A stretch of DNA of 64,000 nt from an uncultured Pelagibacteraceae bacterium (GCA_902519835.1 CABYLU010000002.1:1-64000); one strand, 5' to 3'; shown: positions 1-9,497, counted from the stretch's first letter. Notes: generated by a model from the letters alone, not told the origin. A program made the numbers and translations.

Positions 1-1
1 A

Positions 2-1675
2 GAAGCTGAGTATACACCTTGTTTAGAAAATGATTATCTAATCAAAAACTGCCCTGGATGGAAATTAAAAGCAAACAAAATATTTCAAGATAATAAAACT
101 AAAACAATTCATTATGATCATGCAAGAATACATTTATTTAATATTCCTGTGTTTTATTTGCCATATTTTTCTCATCCAGACCCTTCTGTTAATAAAAGAT
201 CTGGTTTCTTAATGCCTACCGTTGAAACAGATCAAAATTTGGGTGATACTTTTTCGATACCAATATTTTATAATATTAAAAGTAATTTAGACTTAACATT
301 TACACCAACCATTCATTCTAAAAGTAATAATTTTTATTCACTTAATTACAGGCAGCTTAACGATAAAGGCCTATTTAATATTGATACAAGTATAGATGAT
401 AATGATGATAATAGCGGTACAAGTAACCATATATTTTTTGACGGAAATTTAAGTAATCCATATGGCTCGCTAGATGTATTTTTACAAACTAGCAATAACG
501 ATACTTATATGAGAAAAAATAAAATAAATAAATTAACTGTTTTAAGGTCAGGTCTCAGTTTTGAAATGTCTGATGAAAATCGTTTTTTATCATTAGATGC
601 AGTAAGCTATAAACATTTAGCAATACAGGATGGTGAACAATGGGAGTATGTTTATCCAAGAGTCGTATATAATATTGATAATGTAGAAGATAAAATATTT
701 AATGGTAAACTCTCTATAAATAATCAATTTGATTTTAATAAAGATTTAAATGATAGCTATACATCGCTTGCAGCATCTCAAATTAACTGGAGCAAAAATA
801 TTATTGAAAAAGAAAACGGCCTTGTCTTAGAAAATAAAGCTAATCTAAGAGTTGTTTCAATTTCAGTAGACAATAAAACTGCTCAAGATACTGACAATAT
901 TAGATTTTACCCCCAAATAAGCAGTACTATTAGTTTACCATTATTAAAGACAGCTAAAAGTTTTAATCAAACACTTACTCCAATTGTTATGCCAATAATA
1001 TCGCCCTACAATAATTATACCAGTGCTCAAACAATTTCGAACAGTAACCTTTTTTCAACTAACCGAGCGATATCAATCAAAGAATGGGAAAGTGGTCCAA
1101 GGGTAAATTATGGCATAGAGTGGTTTTTAGATAATAATTTGGACAAAAGCCTAAAATTAACATTTGGTCAGAGTTTTAGGTTAAATAAAAACAATTCAGA
1201 TACAGCAGAAGAGCTCTCTGATTATTACTTTTCTTCCGATGCTTCTATAAAAAACAATTATATCAACAATACAATAGTCCTAGATAGAAATGATATTGAT
1301 GTAAAATCAATAAGCATGAATACATATTCCGAAATATACGATCTTAAGTTTAAGATTGATTACGATTACTCTTCTGGAAAATATTCCACAATAAATGAAC
1401 AGGTTGCTATTGGCGGAGAATATAATTTTAAAAATAATTTTTTCCTTAAATTTACTGGAACAAAAGATGTAGATACAAATAAAAATATTGGGTATCAGTA
1501 TGGAATTCTTTATGAAGATAATTGTCTTGGTATTGATTTAAACTATTATAGAGATTTGACAATTGATAGGGATATAAAAGAAAGTGATGGTTATAGCTTT
1601 ACTGTTGTATTAAAACCTTTTGGGTCAACAAGAAACTATGGAAAAAGTAAAGTTTTTGGCCCATTAATAAATTAG
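2..1675 (+). CDS. lptD: LPS-assembly protein LptD, C-terminal part (5' end outside window)
   Basis: This is the C-terminal portion of LptD, the outer-membrane beta-barrel that places lipopolysaccharide in the outer leaflet together with LptE. The frame is open from base 2, so the gene starts upstream of the window. The first GTG at 149 is internal and not a start. Family hallmarks are visible at the left edge: a YTPC stretch, then PGWKLKA, then VFYLPYFSHPDPSVNKRSGF followed by LMP, which is the conserved junction between the jellyroll and the barrel. The rest is rich in alternating polar and hydrophobic segments with many Asn and Ser residues, as expected of a barrel in an AT-rich genome. surA starts one base after the stop, so the two are very likely one outer-membrane biogenesis operon. 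The identification is confident; how much is missing cannot be seen. Confidence 0.93.
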   Translation, partial: EAEYTPCLENDYLIKNCPGWKLKANKIFQDNKTKTIHYDHARIHLFNIPVFYLPYFSHPDPSVNKRSGFLMPTVETDQNLGDTFSIPIFYNIKSNLDLTFTPTIHSKSNNFYSLNYRQLNDKGLFNIDTSIDDNDDNSGTSNHIFFDGNLSNPYGSLDVFLQTSNNDTYMRKNKINKLTVLRSGLSFEMSDENRFLSLDAVSYKHLAIQDGEQWEYVYPRVVYNIDNVEDKIFNGKLSINNQFDFNKDLNDSYTSLAASQINWSKNIIEKENGLVLENKANLRVVSISVDNKTAQDTDNIRFYPQISSTISLPLLKTAKSFNQTLTPIVMPIISPYNNYTSAQTISNSNLFSTNRAISIKEWESGPRVNYGIEWFLDNNLDKSLKLTFGQSFRLNKNNSDTAEELSDYYFSSDASIKNNYINNTIVLDRNDIDVKSISMNTYSEIYDLKFKIDYDYSSGKYSTINEQVAIGGEYNFKNNFFLKFTGTKDVDTNKNIGYQYGILYEDNCLGIDLNYYRDLTIDRDIKESDGYSFTVVLKPFGSTRNYGKSKVFGPLIN

Positions 1676-1676
1676 T

Positions 1677-2291
1677 ATGTTGATGAACATTTGTAAATCA
1701 TTGCTAGTTATATTTTTCGTTTTTTTTTCATCACATAATGTAATAGCAGACGATAAGATTGAACATAAGATTGCAGTTTTAGTTAATGAAGATGTTATTA
1801 CATCATATGATATTATTCAGAGATTAAAACTTACAGCAATTATCCAAGGTATCAATTTAAACGCTCAAAATACTCAACTGATGGTTAACAATGTAGTTGA
1901 TGAATTGATACGTGAAAAAGTGAAACTAAGTAAAATAAATGAATATCAAATAAAAGTTAAAGATGAAGAATACACAGAATTTGAAATAAATTTTTTTATA
2001 AGAAATAAAATTAATCAAGATGAGATAGTGAATTTACTTAGAGAAAATAAAATAAATTATCAAGAATTGAAAAAATATTTGATGGGTGAATTGGCCTGGA
2101 ATAAACTTATAAATGGTTTATTTTTTAGGCTTACATCAATAAGTGACCTTGAAGTAGACGAAGTAATAAGTAAAAATCCAAGTTTATCAGTTGAACAGGC
2201 TGAAAATCTAGTAATTCAAAGGCAACTGGACTTACAAAGCAGTAAACTGTTACGCGATATATTAAATGAGGCAACTATTGAATATAAATAG
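1677..2291 (+). CDS. surA: SurA-like periplasmic chaperone, short form without parvulin domains
   Basis: A 204-residue periplasmic protein with a hydrophobic signal segment (about residues 4-24, ending near VIADD). The SurA N-terminal chaperone domain follows: IAVLVNEDVITSYDI at about 32-46, then helices with the pattern VVDELIREKVKLS. Full SurA proteins are usually 400 residues or more and carry one or two PpiC/parvulin domains. None is present here, and the C-terminal 40 residues look like the end of the chaperone module (NPSLSVEQAENLVIQRQLD). The position between lptD and rsmA is the classic alphaproteobacterial place for surA. The role would be escorting outer-membrane proteins such as LptD, without peptidyl-prolyl isomerase activity. 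The function is inferred from domain and context; the missing domains are seen directly. Confidence 0.82.
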   Translation: MLMNICKSLLVIFFVFFSSHNVIADDKIEHKIAVLVNEDVITSYDIIQRLKLTAIIQGINLNAQNTQLMVNNVVDELIREKVKLSKINEYQIKVKDEEYTEFEINFFIRNKINQDEIVNLLRENKINYQELKKYLMGELAWNKLINGLFFRLTSISDLEVDEVISKNPSLSVEQAENLVIQRQLDLQSSKLLRDILNEATIEYK

Positions 2292-3063
2292 ATTGCGTCC
2301 TAAGAAATCATTAGGTCAAAATTTTATTACTGATAATAATTTTCTTTTAAAAATGAATGATCACATTGAGTCTTCAAAAAGAAATATAATTATTGAAATT
2401 GGACCTGGAAAAGGAGCGCTTACAGAATATTTATCAAAAAAAAATTTTAAAAAACTTTTTCTCATTGAAAAAGACAATAACTTAGCCGCTCAACTTAAAT
2501 TAAAATACGAAAAAATAAAAAATATTTTCATCATTAATGATGATGCATTAACATTTGATTATAGTTTCTTTAAAAACAACAAAGAAAAAGTTATCATTTA
2601 TGGCAACTTACCATTTAATATTTCAACAAATCTTCTGACAAAATGGATAAGCGATAATGAATGGCCTTCTTTTTTTAATAAGATGGTCTTAATGTTTCAA
2701 AGGGAAGTAGCTGATAGAATTCTAGCAAGTCATAATAATAAAAAATACGGTCGACTTTCTGTTTTAGTGCAGTCTAGGTGCGATGTTAAGAAATTACTTG
2801 ATGCACCCGCATCGATATTTTCACCTAAACCAAAAGTTGATGGAGCAGTTATTCAGTTAAAACCAATAAATAATTACAGTGAAATTAATTTTAATGATCT
2901 TGAAAAGTTGCTAGAGCAATCTTTCAGCAGTAGAAGAAAAAAAATTAAAAATACGTTAAGAAAACACAAACAATCACTCTCAAAACTTGGTATAGATGAA
3001 AATCTTCGCCCTGAGAACTTATCTGTTTCCAATTACTGTGATCTAGTTAAATTAATCAATTAG
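2266..3063 (+). CDS. rsmA: 16S rRNA dimethyladenosine transferase RsmA (KsgA)
   Basis: SAM-dependent methyltransferase that dimethylates two adjacent adenosines in the 3'-terminal helix of 16S rRNA. Conserved blocks are present: LRPKKSLGQNF near residue 10, the SAM-binding IIEIGPGKGALTEYL near 42-56, the NLPFNIS catalytic motif (family NLPY/F) near 114, and the C-terminal SSRRKKIKNTLR patch. Length (265 residues) is normal. The start used gives a 26-base overlap with surA. TTG codons at 2278 or 2293 would place the start closer to the conserved region, so the exact start is uncertain. Its 3' end overlaps the convergent gmk by 12 bases. pdxA, which usually sits between surA and rsmA in this neighbourhood, is absent here. 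Confidence 0.95.
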   Translation: MRQLLNINRLRPKKSLGQNFITDNNFLLKMNDHIESSKRNIIIEIGPGKGALTEYLSKKNFKKLFLIEKDNNLAAQLKLKYEKIKNIFIINDDALTFDYSFFKNNKEKVIIYGNLPFNISTNLLTKWISDNEWPSFFNKMVLMFQREVADRILASHNNKKYGRLSVLVQSRCDVKKLLDAPASIFSPKPKVDGAVIQLKPINNYSEINFNDLEKLLEQSFSSRRKKIKNTLRKHKQSLSKLGIDENLRPENLSVSNYCDLVKLIN

Positions 3064-3648
3064 ACTACTTCTTTTATTATTTATAATTTTTTCTAACTCA
3101 TCTACGCAAGTTTCTAATTTTTCATTAACTACTATATGGTCATAATCATTTTTGTGCCTCATCTCTGTTTCATATTTGTTCATTCTATTCTCAATTGCCT
3201 TTTCATTATCACCAGACGTTAAAGCGCGAGATTTGAGTCTTTCATAAATTGCATCCTTTGAAGGAGGAACAATGAATATAGATACTATATTTTTAAATGA
3301 TGAGTTTTTTAATTGCTTGGCTCCTTGCCAATCAATATCAAATAAAACATCGCTTCCATTTTTAAAATGATTAATAATATTTTTATATTGTGACCCATAA
3401 AAATTCCCAAATACATTAGCGTGTTCAATGTAAGATTTATTTTTAATTCTACTCTTGAACTCATCCTCATTTATAAAGTTATAATCTACTCCATCTATTT
3501 CATTATCTCTAGGTGATCTAGTCGTATCTGATATTGAGAGGATTATGCTTTTGTCTCTTTCAATTAATTTACGGCAAGCTGAGGTTTTTCCAGCTCCTGA
3601 CGGAGACGAAATTACAATGATAATTCTTTTATTGTAATTTACTTTCAT
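3052..3648 (-). CDS. gmk: Guanylate kinase
   Basis: Phosphorylates GMP to GDP with ATP. The P-loop SSPSGAGKT lies at residues 14-22, followed by the GMP-binding stretch with TTRSPRDNEIDGVDYNF and the SYIEHANVFGNFYG region. Length (198 residues) is typical. It is last in the minus-strand series fabD-fabG-acpP-fabF-gmk, and its start overlaps the end of fabF by 20 bases, so translational coupling is likely. In many alphaproteobacteria mltG and yicC lie between fabF and gmk; here they are missing. The 3' end overlaps that of rsmA on the other strand, leaving no room for a separate terminator. Confidence 0.95.
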   Translation of the reverse strand: MKVNYNKRIIIVISSPSGAGKTSACRKLIERDKSIILSISDTTRSPRDNEIDGVDYNFINEDEFKSRIKNKSYIEHANVFGNFYGSQYKNIINHFKNGSDVLFDIDWQGAKQLKNSSFKNIVSIFIVPPSKDAIYERLKSRALTSGDNEKAIENRMNKYETEMRHKNDYDHIVVNEKLETCVDELEKIINNKRSSLID

Positions 3649-4900
3649 TAAACTTTTTTAAAATAAGAGAAACATTTGTTCCTCCAAAACCAAATGAGTT
3701 AGACAAAATATAGTTTACATCAAATTCTATTGCCTTTTCTCTTATAAAATTGATATTTTTTGAATTGATGGCATTTTCTAAGTTCAATGTATAAGGTAAT
3801 TTTTTATTATTTAAGCATAAAATAGAATACGCAGCCTCAACACCACCGGCTGCGCCTAATAGGTGTCCTATTTGAGACTTAGTCGAAGAAACATTTATTT
3901 TTCTTTTATGGTCGTCAAACATTCGTTCAATAGCCAGAGCTTCAACTTTATCTCCCGAAGGTGTTGATGTCCCATGTGCATTAATATAATCTATCTTTTC
4001 CGAATTAATCTTTGCATCATTTAATGCATTATGCATTGCTCTATACGCTCCATCTCCTGAAGGTTCTGGCAGTGTATAGTGGTAGGCATCAGAAGACATC
4101 CCATATCCTACCATCTCAGCTAATATATTTGCATTACGACAAAGCGCATGTTCCATTTCCTCTAAAATAAGTATTGCTGACCCCTCACCCATTACAAATC
4201 CATCACGTTCATCATCAAATGGTCGAGACGCTTTCTGTGGATTTGCATTGTGTTTAGTGCTCAGTGCTTTACATGATGTAAAACCTTCAATTCCGATTGG
4301 ACTTATTGTTGCCTCGGTTCCACCAGTCATCATTATATCAGCTTGACCATGTTGAATTAATCTAAAAGATTCTCCTATAGCATGAGCAGATGAGGCACAC
4401 GCAGAAACGGTTGAGTAGTTTGGACCTTTAAGATTATATTTAATAGATAAATAACCTGCCGACATGTTTATAATTCTACCGGTTATAAAAAAAGGACTTA
4501 TTTTTTTTCCATCATTAAAAGACAAAGAAGTTTCTTCAATCCCAGGTAGTCCACCCATACCCGAACCGATTATACAACCAGAGCGGAATGAGTCAGGATC
4601 TTCAATTTTCATTAATTTACTTTGCTGGAAAGCTTCTTCACCTGCAGCTAGAGAATATTTTATGAATTCGTCTAACTTTTTTAATTCTTTTTTATCTATC
4701 CAATCCTCAGCAACAAATGAACCTGCTGTTTTGCCGTCAGAAGGAACCTCACAAGCAACCTGACACTTATAATTACTTGCATCAAATTTACTAATTTTTT
4801 TTGCACCTGATACTCCTGAAATTAAGTTTTTCCAATTTATGTCAGTGCCACAGCCAAGAGGAGTCACTAACCCTATGCCAGTAACTACAACTCTTCTCAT
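3629..4900 (-). CDS. fabF: 3-oxoacyl-[acyl-carrier-protein] synthase II (FabF)
   Basis: Condensing enzyme that extends acyl-ACP with malonyl-ACP in type II fatty acid synthesis. The Cys-His-His triad is intact: C168 in VSACASSAH, H309 in NAHGTSTPSGD, and H346 in GHLLGAAGG. The start MRRVVVTGIGLVTPLG is the canonical FabF N-terminus, and the 423-residue length matches the family. acpP lies nine bases upstream, so the carrier protein and its main condensing enzyme are co-transcribed. Nothing unusual is seen in the active site. Confidence 0.97.
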   Translation of the reverse strand: MRRVVVTGIGLVTPLGCGTDINWKNLISGVSGAKKISKFDASNYKCQVACEVPSDGKTAGSFVAEDWIDKKELKKLDEFIKYSLAAGEEAFQQSKLMKIEDPDSFRSGCIIGSGMGGLPGIEETSLSFNDGKKISPFFITGRIINMSAGYLSIKYNLKGPNYSTVSACASSAHAIGESFRLIQHGQADIMMTGGTEATISPIGIEGFTSCKALSTKHNANPQKASRPFDDERDGFVMGEGSAILILEEMEHALCRNANILAEMVGYGMSSDAYHYTLPEPSGDGAYRAMHNALNDAKINSEKIDYINAHGTSTPSGDKVEALAIERMFDDHKRKINVSSTKSQIGHLLGAAGGVEAAYSILCLNNKKLPYTLNLENAINSKNINFIREKAIEFDVNYILSNSFGFGGTNVSLILKKFNESKLQ

Positions 4901-4909
4901 CCTTGTAAA

Positions 4910-5143
4910 TTAATTTGACTCTAAGTGTGAAATTGCATCACCTACTGTAAGTATTGTCTCAGCCTTCTCATCAGGAATTTCTACGTCAAAAGCTTCCTCA
5001 AATGCCATAACCAGCTCTACAGTATCCAGGCTATCTGCACCAAGGTCATCAATAAATTTTGCATCCTCAGTAATCTTCTCAATATCATCTATGCCAAGAT
5101 GCTCAGCAATAATTTTTTTTACTTTTTCAGCAACGTCACTCAT
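4910..5143 (-). CDS. acpP: Acyl carrier protein
   Basis: A 77-residue acidic carrier protein with the phosphopantetheine attachment serine S38 in the motif [13 protein letters not shown]. It carries growing acyl chains as thioesters between FabD, FabF and FabG. A good ribosome-binding site (AGGAG in TAGGAGTACAT before ATG) precedes the start, stronger than for most genes in the window and consistent with high expression. It lies between fabG and fabF in the fatty-acid operon. Confidence 0.97.
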   Translation of the reverse strand: MSDVAEKVKKIIAEHLGIDDIEKITEDAKFIDDLGADSLDTVELVMAFEEAFDVEIPDEKAETILTVGDAISHLESN

Positions 5144-5186
5144 ATGTACTCCTAGGTAAATTTATTCATGTTTATTACGATATGCA

Positions 5187-5906
5187 TCACATTGTCAAGC
5201 CACCATTAACATGAAGCACTTGACCGGTAATATACGATGATTCTTCTGAAGAAAGATAATAAACTGCTGACGCAATTTCATTAACATTGCCAATTCTTCC
5301 TAGTGGTATTTTTTCCTCCATCATGCTCAGTCTTTTTTTATCCACTGAATCGAGAATCTCAGTCTTAATAAACCCTGGGGCCACGCAATTTACAGTTATT
5401 CCTCTTGAAGCTACTTCATTTGCTATTGTCCTTGTTAAGCCCTCAATTGCCGACTTTGAAGCTACGTAATTAGATTGTCCAGGATTTCCAATTTTAGCTG
5501 CATCAGACGAGATATTTACTATTCTGCCCCACTTTGCTTTAATCATGTCTTTAATAACTATCTTGGTAAGTTTATAATTTGAATTTAAATTTATATTTAT
5601 TACATCATTCCATTCATCATCTTTCATCCTGAGAAAAAGGTTGTCTTTAGTTATTCCTGCATTGTTAATTAAGATATTTGTGCTTCCGTAATATTTATTT
5701 GATTCATTTGCTAGTCTCTTAAGTTGATCATCATCTGAAAGATCACATTGTATACCTTTGAAGCGAGCTTGATATTTTTTTTCAAGAAAACTAAGTTTTT
5801 TAGCATTCGTTCCAGTTGCACAAACATTATACCCATTAACATGGAAGACTTTCACGAGGGATTGCCCTATTCCTCCTGTTGCTCCAGTAATTAAGACATT
5901 TTTCAT
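5187..5906 (-). CDS. fabG: 3-oxoacyl-[acyl-carrier-protein] reductase FabG
   Basis: NADPH-dependent short-chain dehydrogenase that reduces 3-oxoacyl-ACP. It shows the dinucleotide motif TGATGGIG (7-14), the NNAG motif (81-84), and catalytic S134, Y147 and K151 (YVASK). Length 239 residues is standard. The start overlaps the end of fabD by four bases (the ATGA type), so the two are translationally coupled. It belongs to the fabD-fabG-acpP-fabF-gmk series. Confidence 0.97.
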   Translation of the reverse strand: MKNVLITGATGGIGQSLVKVFHVNGYNVCATGTNAKKLSFLEKKYQARFKGIQCDLSDDDQLKRLANESNKYYGSTNILINNAGITKDNLFLRMKDDEWNDVININLNSNYKLTKIVIKDMIKAKWGRIVNISSDAAKIGNPGQSNYVASKSAIEGLTRTIANEVASRGITVNCVAPGFIKTEILDSVDKKRLSMMEEKIPLGRIGNVNEIASAVYYLSSEESSYITGQVLHVNGGLTM

Positions 5907-6841
5907 AGTTTTATATTATCAAGTTTATCAAAATCTTCTATCTTACTTATTGAAATAGCAACTAGATCTCTAGATGCTCTTTTGACTAAATTGGTAAGTA
6001 CATTGCCTGGGCCTATTTCAATAAAATTTTGAACACCATCTTTTATCATATTCTCAACTATTTCTCGCCATCTAACTTTTGATATTATTTGTTCAACTAG
6101 TAAATTAGCAATCTCTTTCTCGTTACATACTTTACTAGTAACATTAGAATATAATGGCACAGTAAAGGGATTGAATGAATAATTAGGCATTTCTTCCTTC
6201 ATTGCTATTGAAGCCTTATTAATTAATTCGCAATGGAATGGTGCACTCACTGGCAACTTTATAGCTTTTTTTACTCCTAATTCTTTTGCATTTGATGATA
6301 TGTAATCTACAGCTGAAATTTCACCACTTAAAACAATTTGACCTTTAGAATTATCATTTGCAATAAATATCTTTCCGTATTGTTCTGCGTTCAATATTAC
6401 ATTTTCAATATCTTCTTCGGCACAGCCAATCAAAGCGATCATCCCTCCAGTTCCAAGAGGCATACTTTCTTGCATTGCTTTAGATCTGAATTTGAGAAGC
6501 TTTACAGAATCTTCAAATCTCAAACCTTGATTAACAACTAATGAACTATATTCACCAAGAGAATGTCCAGCAACGCAACCGTATGATTTTATGTCTAAAA
6601 GATTTTCATATTTTAATGCTTCAAATATACAAATGCTTGTGGCCATAATTGCGGGCTGAGAATTTTGAGTTTGAAGAAGTTCTTCTTCCTCACCTGAAAA
6701 AATTAATTTGGATAAGTTTCTGCCAATGGACTTGTTTAGCCGTTCGTAAATATCACGTGATACTTCATATTTAGAATAGAAATCATAACCCATTTTAATA
6801 TATTGTGAGCCTTGACCTGGAAAAATTAATGCCGTTTTCAT
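5903..6841 (-). CDS. fabD: Malonyl CoA-acyl carrier protein transacylase FabD
   Basis: Moves malonyl groups from CoA to ACP, supplying the extender unit. The FPGQGSQ N-terminus, the nucleophile S94 in GHSLGEYS and the SAPFHCELI histidine region (near 203) are present. 312 residues is normal. It is the first gene of the minus-strand fatty-acid operon and diverges from rpsF across a 74-base gap that must hold the promoters of both. Confidence 0.96.
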   Translation of the reverse strand: MKTALIFPGQGSQYIKMGYDFYSKYEVSRDIYERLNKSIGRNLSKLIFSGEEEELLQTQNSQPAIMATSICIFEALKYENLLDIKSYGCVAGHSLGEYSSLVVNQGLRFEDSVKLLKFRSKAMQESMPLGTGGMIALIGCAEEDIENVILNAEQYGKIFIANDNSKGQIVLSGEISAVDYISSNAKELGVKKAIKLPVSAPFHCELINKASIAMKEEMPNYSFNPFTVPLYSNVTSKVCNEKEIANLLVEQIISKVRWREIVENMIKDGVQNFIEIGPGNVLTNLVKRASRDLVAISISKIEDFDKLDNIKL

Positions 6842-6915
6842 TAAAAAAAGAATGCTTGCTTAATAGATGATTATAGAATATTTATTCCATTTTTAACACC
6901 AAATACAAATTATAA
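6842..6915. promoter_or_regulatory. Divergent promoter region between fabD and rpsF
   Basis: This 74-base AT-rich gap separates two divergently transcribed operons, so both promoters should lie here or slightly inside the genes. A possible plus-strand promoter for rpsF reads TTGCTT (6856-6861), 17 bases, then TATTTA (6879-6884). Both hexamers match the sigma-70 consensus only partly, and in such AT-rich DNA chance matches are common. The existence of promoters follows from the layout; the exact boxes are a guess. Confidence 0.35.
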
Positions 6916-7242
6916 ATGGCTTTATTTGAACACATTATTATGCTTAGACAAGACCTAAGCTCTTCTGACCTTGAAGAAGCAATAAAAGTTCACGAACAAA
7001 CTCTTGGCGAGCTTGATGGAAATGTTGTCTATAAAGAAAGCTGGGGACTAAGAAGTCTTGCATATCCAATAAAAGAAAACAAAAAAGCATTTTATGAGTT
7101 CATGAATATTGAATTACCACAAGATAAAATTGACACACTTAATTCAAAGCTAAACTTAAATGATAAGATTATTCGCTACTTATCAATTAAGGTAAAAAAT
7201 TTTTGTGATACACCAACCATAATGGTAAAAAGTAAGGATTAA
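6916..7242 (+). CDS. rpsF: 30S ribosomal protein S6
   Basis: S6 binds the central domain of 16S rRNA as a pair with S18. The start MALFEHIIMLRQDLS and the segment ESWGLRSLAYPIKENKKAFY are typical. 108 residues is normal for a form without a glutamate-rich tail. It opens the rpsF-rpsR-rplI operon, with rpsR beginning ten bases downstream. Confidence 0.96.
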   Translation: MALFEHIIMLRQDLSSSDLEEAIKVHEQTLGELDGNVVYKESWGLRSLAYPIKENKKAFYEFMNIELPQDKIDTLNSKLNLNDKIIRYLSIKVKNFCDTPTIMVKSKD

Positions 7243-7251
7243 TATTGAGTT

Positions 7252-7446
7252 ATGGATAAATTTTCAAAAAATTCAGAAGTGGTTTTTGACTATAAAGATG
7301 TATCAAGTCTTAGAAGGTTTATTTCAGAAAAGGGAAAAATTACACCAAGAAGAATAAGCTATATTTCTATTAAAAAACAAAAAGACCTTTCTAATGCGAT
7401 AAAGAGAGCTAGATATCTTGCCCTTTTACCCTATACCGGAAAATAA
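7252..7446 (+). CDS. rpsR: 30S ribosomal protein S18
   Basis: Small ribosomal subunit protein of 64 residues, with the family pattern [20 protein letters not shown] followed by RR, and [14 protein letters not shown] at the C-terminus. The N-terminal cysteine-containing segment found in some S18 proteins is absent, so this is a short zinc-free form. It lies between rpsF and rplI with almost no spacing. Confidence 0.95.
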   Translation: MDKFSKNSEVVFDYKDVSSLRRFISEKGKITPRRISYISIKKQKDLSNAIKRARYLALLPYTGK

Positions 7447-7447
7447 T

Positions 7448-7894
7448 ATGCAAATAATTTTGTTAGAAACACTCAATAAACTTGGTAAAGCAGGTGAAGT
7501 TGTTGACGTTAGAGATGGATTTGCAAAAAATTTTTTAATTCCTCAAAAAAAAGCAATTATAGCTAATAAGAAAAATTTGAATGACCTCAATTCAAAAATG
7601 AGTCAGATCAATGAAAATAATATGAAAAAGATTTCTGAGGCAAATGAGCTAAAAGCTAAGTTAGACGATAAAGAAATTAATATCCAGATGGAAGCAAATG
7701 AAGACGGTAATCTTTATGGCAATCTTGGTCCAAGGCAAATCCGTGATAAGCTGATTAATGATTTTTCTATAGATATTGAGCCTGGAAATATTATTTTAGA
7801 TAATATAAGTGCAATAGGAAGTCACGATGTCACCTTAAGAATTTATGATGATATAAGCGCTACACTCAAACTAGAGATAACAAAAAAAATCTAA
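7448..7894 (+). CDS. rplI: 50S ribosomal protein L9
   Basis: L9 spans the base of the L1 stalk with two rRNA-binding domains joined by a long helix. The canonical N-terminus MQIILLETLNKLGKAGEVVD begins at the ATG at 7448. An in-frame start 30 bases earlier would run into rpsR and give a non-family leader, so it is rejected. The N domain (to about residue 40), a lysine- and asparagine-rich linker helix, and the C domain with LYGNLGPRQIRD are all present. Confidence 0.95.
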   Translation: MQIILLETLNKLGKAGEVVDVRDGFAKNFLIPQKKAIIANKKNLNDLNSKMSQINENNMKKISEANELKAKLDDKEINIQMEANEDGNLYGNLGPRQIRDKLINDFSIDIEPGNIILDNISAIGSHDVTLRIYDDISATLKLEITKKI

Positions 7895-8045
7895 GATTAA
7901 TTTCGCAATATATCAATTATTTAAAAGGCATATTTACAGATATACCTTATCCTCTACTAATATTAACAATATTATATATCTGTTAATATCTTTTTAATTA
8001 ATTCTGCTGACAGACTAATCAATTTAATATTATGTAAGCAGAGTT

Positions 8046-9497
8046 ATGTCTACATCATTTCAATTACAGAATAATACTCTAAAAGAGTTACCTCATAATA
8101 TCGAAGCTGAGCAAGGTATACTTGGAGCAATATTATTAAATAACGAAATTTTCTTCGATATATCAGAAACTATCAATGTTGAGCATTTTTATGAGCCAGT
8201 TCATAAATTAATTTTTGATGTAATTGGCAAAATGATCTCCAAAGGACAAATTGCCACGCCAATTACTCTAAAAAGTTTTTTTGAAGTTGAAAAGAATTTG
8301 GAAGAAATTGGAGGTTCAAATTATTTAGTAAGACTTGCAAATTCAGCTGTATCTCTTGATTATGCTAAAAACTATGCTCATATTATTTATAACCTTGCGG
8401 TTAGAAGAGGGCTCTATGAATTAGGTGGAAAAGTTCAGCATGATGCAATTGAAAGTGAAATTGAAAAAAAACCAGAAGATCTCATAGAGGAAGCAGAGAA
8501 AAATTTATATCAAATCTCAGAAAAAGGAACCTCTCAAAATCAAATTCAAACATTTCAAACTTCGGTTGAAGAAGCGATTGAATTAGCAAAAAAAGCATTT
8601 GAAAAAGATAGTAGCGTTGTTGGAATTTCATCTGATTTCACTGACCTTGATGCCAAACTTGGAGGGTTTCACCCCTCAGATTTAATAATAATTGCAGGAA
8701 GACCTTCAATGGGAAAAACCTCACTAGCTACGAACATAGCATTTAATATTGCAAGAAACGCTCATATCTCAAAAGATATGAATGCAAGTGTTCTTTTTTT
8801 CTCATTAGAAATGTCATCTGAACAATTAGCCAGAAGAATTTTATCAGAACAAGCAAGAATTAGTTCAAACGATATAAGAAGAGGAAATTTATCAGAAAAT
8901 GATCTTGATAATTTAGTTTCTGTATCAAAAGATATATTAGAAATTCCCCTTTTTATTGATGATACTCCGGCAGTAAACATCGGAACACTGTCATCGAGGG
9001 CTAGAAGGTTAAAAAGAAAAAATGGTTTGGGTGCAATAGTTATAGACTATTTACAACTTTTAAGACCGAGCAAAACATCTAGAAATGAATCTAGAGTTTT
9101 AGAAATTTCAGAAATAACTCAAGGATTAAAAGCGCTTGCAAAAGAATTAAACATACCAATCATTGCTTTATCTCAGTTATCAAGACAAGTGGAGCAAAGA
9201 GAAGACAAGAAACCACAGTTATCTGATTTAAGGGAGTCAGGGTCAATTGAACAAGACTCAGATGTTGTCATGTTTATATACAGAGAAGAATATTATCTTG
9301 AAAAAAACGCCCCATCGCCTGGAACTGCTGAATTCATAGAATGGCAACAAAAAATGGACGAGATACATGGTCAAGCTGATTTACTTATAATGAAACAAAG
9401 ACATGGGCCAACAGGTAATATAAAATTAAGCTTTGATGCAAAGTATACTAGATTTGGAAATTTTATTAGCAAGGATCACACCAATAACTACGAATAA
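8046..9497 (+). CDS. dnaB: Replicative DNA helicase DnaB
   Basis: Hexameric helicase that unwinds DNA at the replication fork. The N-terminal primase-interaction domain starts with LPHNIEAEQGILGAIL (15-30). The RecA-like domain carries Walker A GRPSMGKTS at 218-226, Walker B VIDYLQLLRP, and the conserved LSQLSRQVEQREDKKPQLSD segment followed by LRESGSIEQDSD. No intein interrupts the motifs. 483 residues is typical. It sits downstream of rplI after a 151-base gap and is followed after nine bases by alr. Confidence 0.97.
   Translation: MSTSFQLQNNTLKELPHNIEAEQGILGAILLNNEIFFDISETINVEHFYEPVHKLIFDVIGKMISKGQIATPITLKSFFEVEKNLEEIGGSNYLVRLANSAVSLDYAKNYAHIIYNLAVRRGLYELGGKVQHDAIESEIEKKPEDLIEEAEKNLYQISEKGTSQNQIQTFQTSVEEAIELAKKAFEKDSSVVGISSDFTDLDAKLGGFHPSDLIIIAGRPSMGKTSLATNIAFNIARNAHISKDMNASVLFFSLEMSSEQLARRILSEQARISSNDIRRGNLSENDLDNLVSVSKDILEIPLFIDDTPAVNIGTLSSRARRLKRKNGLGAIVIDYLQLLRPSKTSRNESRVLEISEITQGLKALAKELNIPIIALSQLSRQVEQREDKKPQLSDLRESGSIEQDSDVVMFIYREEYYLEKNAPSPGTAEFIEWQQKMDEIHGQADLLIMKQRHGPTGNIKLSFDAKYTRFGNFISKDHTNNYE

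Noticed and set aside
7920-7955. Imperfect hairpin after rplI (AAGGCATAT...ATATACCTT)
   Set aside because: The nine-base arms have a C-A mismatch, the stem is AT-rich, and no T run follows, so it is too weak to call a terminator.
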